Translations under genes and position numbers: made by a program
DNA from: Lederbergia sp. NSJ-179
GTDB taxonomy: Bacteria; Bacillota; Bacilli; Bacillales; Bacillaceae_C
Assembly (NCBI RefSeq): GCF_022867885.1
Contig: NZ_JALIFP010000005.1
Span: 62,001-126,000, forward strand
Length of the DNA stretch: 64,000 nucleotides
Direction: 5' to 3'
Shown: in pieces, positions 63,730 through 64,000 of the stretch
Layout of the letters: every line of letters begins with the position of its first letter
Position numbering within the stretch: position 1 is the stretch's first letter
The notes under the pieces: generated by a model
Database searches by the model: none
What the model was told of the DNA's origin: nothing
What the model saw: only the letters and a program-made list of their open reading frames with translations

Positions 63730-64000
63730 ATGAATCCAAGAAAAAAACAAATTATTGATGTAGCACACCGTCTTTTTATCGAAAAAGGGTTTTCTGCTAC
63801 ATCGATTAAAGATATATTAACGGAAGCAGACATTGCGAAAGGGACTTTTTATAATCATTTTGCTTCTAAGAATGAATGCTTGATGGCTATTCTTGAAATG
63901 GTCAGAAATAAAGCGCGAAGGGTTCGAGAAGAACTTTCTTTTGGTAAGCCAAAAGATGATCCTGATATATTTGTTCAGCAGGTCTTGGTTCGAATGGAGT
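63730..64000 (+). CDS. TetR/AcrR-family regulator, truncated by the window edge
   Basis: First 90 codons only. Start ATG at 63730 after AAAGGTGAG. The N-terminal helix-turn-helix is clear: IIDVAHRLFIEKGFSATSIK then ADIAKGTFYNHFASKNECL. The ligand domain is outside the window. Divergent from the MFS exporter gene by 180 bp, the usual arrangement for a self-contained repressor-pump pair. Confidence 0.92.
   Translation, partial: MNPRKKQIIDVAHRLFIEKGFSATSIKDILTEADIAKGTFYNHFASKNECLMAILEMVRNKARRVREELSFGKPKDDPDIFVQQVLVRME

Overview
The window is chromosomal DNA from a low-GC, endospore-forming member of the Bacillaceae. It carries sporulation genes (an alpha/beta-type SASP, spoVR, yhbH, prkA, yhaL and two tiny YjcZ/SscA-type spore proteins). 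Much of the gene content and local order matches the yhaA-yhfI / yhbH-yhdB part of the Bacillus subtilis map: lplJ-yhfI-yhfH, hemEHY-hmoB(yhgC), yhaA-ecsBA-hit-trpP-yhaH-scoC-yhaI-yhaJ-sscA-prsA-yhaL-yhaM-yhaN-yhaO, yheA-yheB, yhcYZ-azr, yhdB-spoVR and prkA-yhbH. I could not run a database search, so names rest on recognised motifs and on this synteny. No rRNA, tRNA, CRISPR array, intact transposase gene or prophage was seen.

Layout. 1-4.3 kb: a UgpABC-like ABC importer operon led by a metallophosphoesterase, cut by the left edge. 4.5-6.6 kb: lipoate ligase, MBL-fold YhfI and zinc-finger-like YhfH. 6.7-11.4 kb: accessory region with a large membrane-anchored protein (calcium-type repeats plus a Cys/His/Asp peptidase-like region) and an ABC transporter gene whose C-terminal half has been replaced by a 51-bp minisatellite. 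11.6-17.8 kb: SCO1-like protein, the coproporphyrin-branch haem genes hemE-hemH-hemY and a haem monooxygenase of the HmoB family. 17.9-31.9 kb: ecsAB, hit, trpP with a probable TRAP-binding site, scoC, prsA, and yhaM/yhaN/yhaO. 33-39.4 kb: yheA, yheB, a PucR-type regulator next to msmX, a SASP and fumC. 40-49 kb: class A PBP, a sensor kinase, topB, dipeptidase and spoVR. 49-58 kb: yhdB, azr with a YhcYZ-like two-component system, a DUF47-Pit phosphate transporter, and an ABC importer of the TrpX/COG2984 type. 58-64 kb: yhbH, prkA, a DHA2 MFS exporter and a divergent TetR gene cut by the right edge.

The most unusual layer is non-coding. Three dispersed repeat families and three minisatellites sit between ordinary genes. 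Family A is a MITE-like element with imperfect terminal inverted repeats, a likely 9-bp target duplication at one copy, and a modular core. Several copies carry short hairpins whose stems all differ but whose pentaloop is almost always AGGAY. Family B has two copies whose conserved arms hold a tip hairpin of the same architecture but wholly different, fully compensated sequence. Family C is a hairpin-bearing element with a family-A core nested inside. The minisatellites have periods of 51, 21 and 52 bp; the 52-bp consensus has no stop codon in any of six frames. These repeats lie in the prsA leader, in the 3' end of one gene, flush with two stop codons, and in the middle of a transporter gene.

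Functional links: hemE/hemH/hemY make coproheme and an HmoB-like enzyme may degrade haem. PrsA, EcsAB and ScoC bear on protein secretion and exoenzyme control. SpoVR, YhbH and PrkA are the three partners of the conserved YcgB-YeaH-YeaG group and are all present, though spoVR is about 10 kb from the other two.
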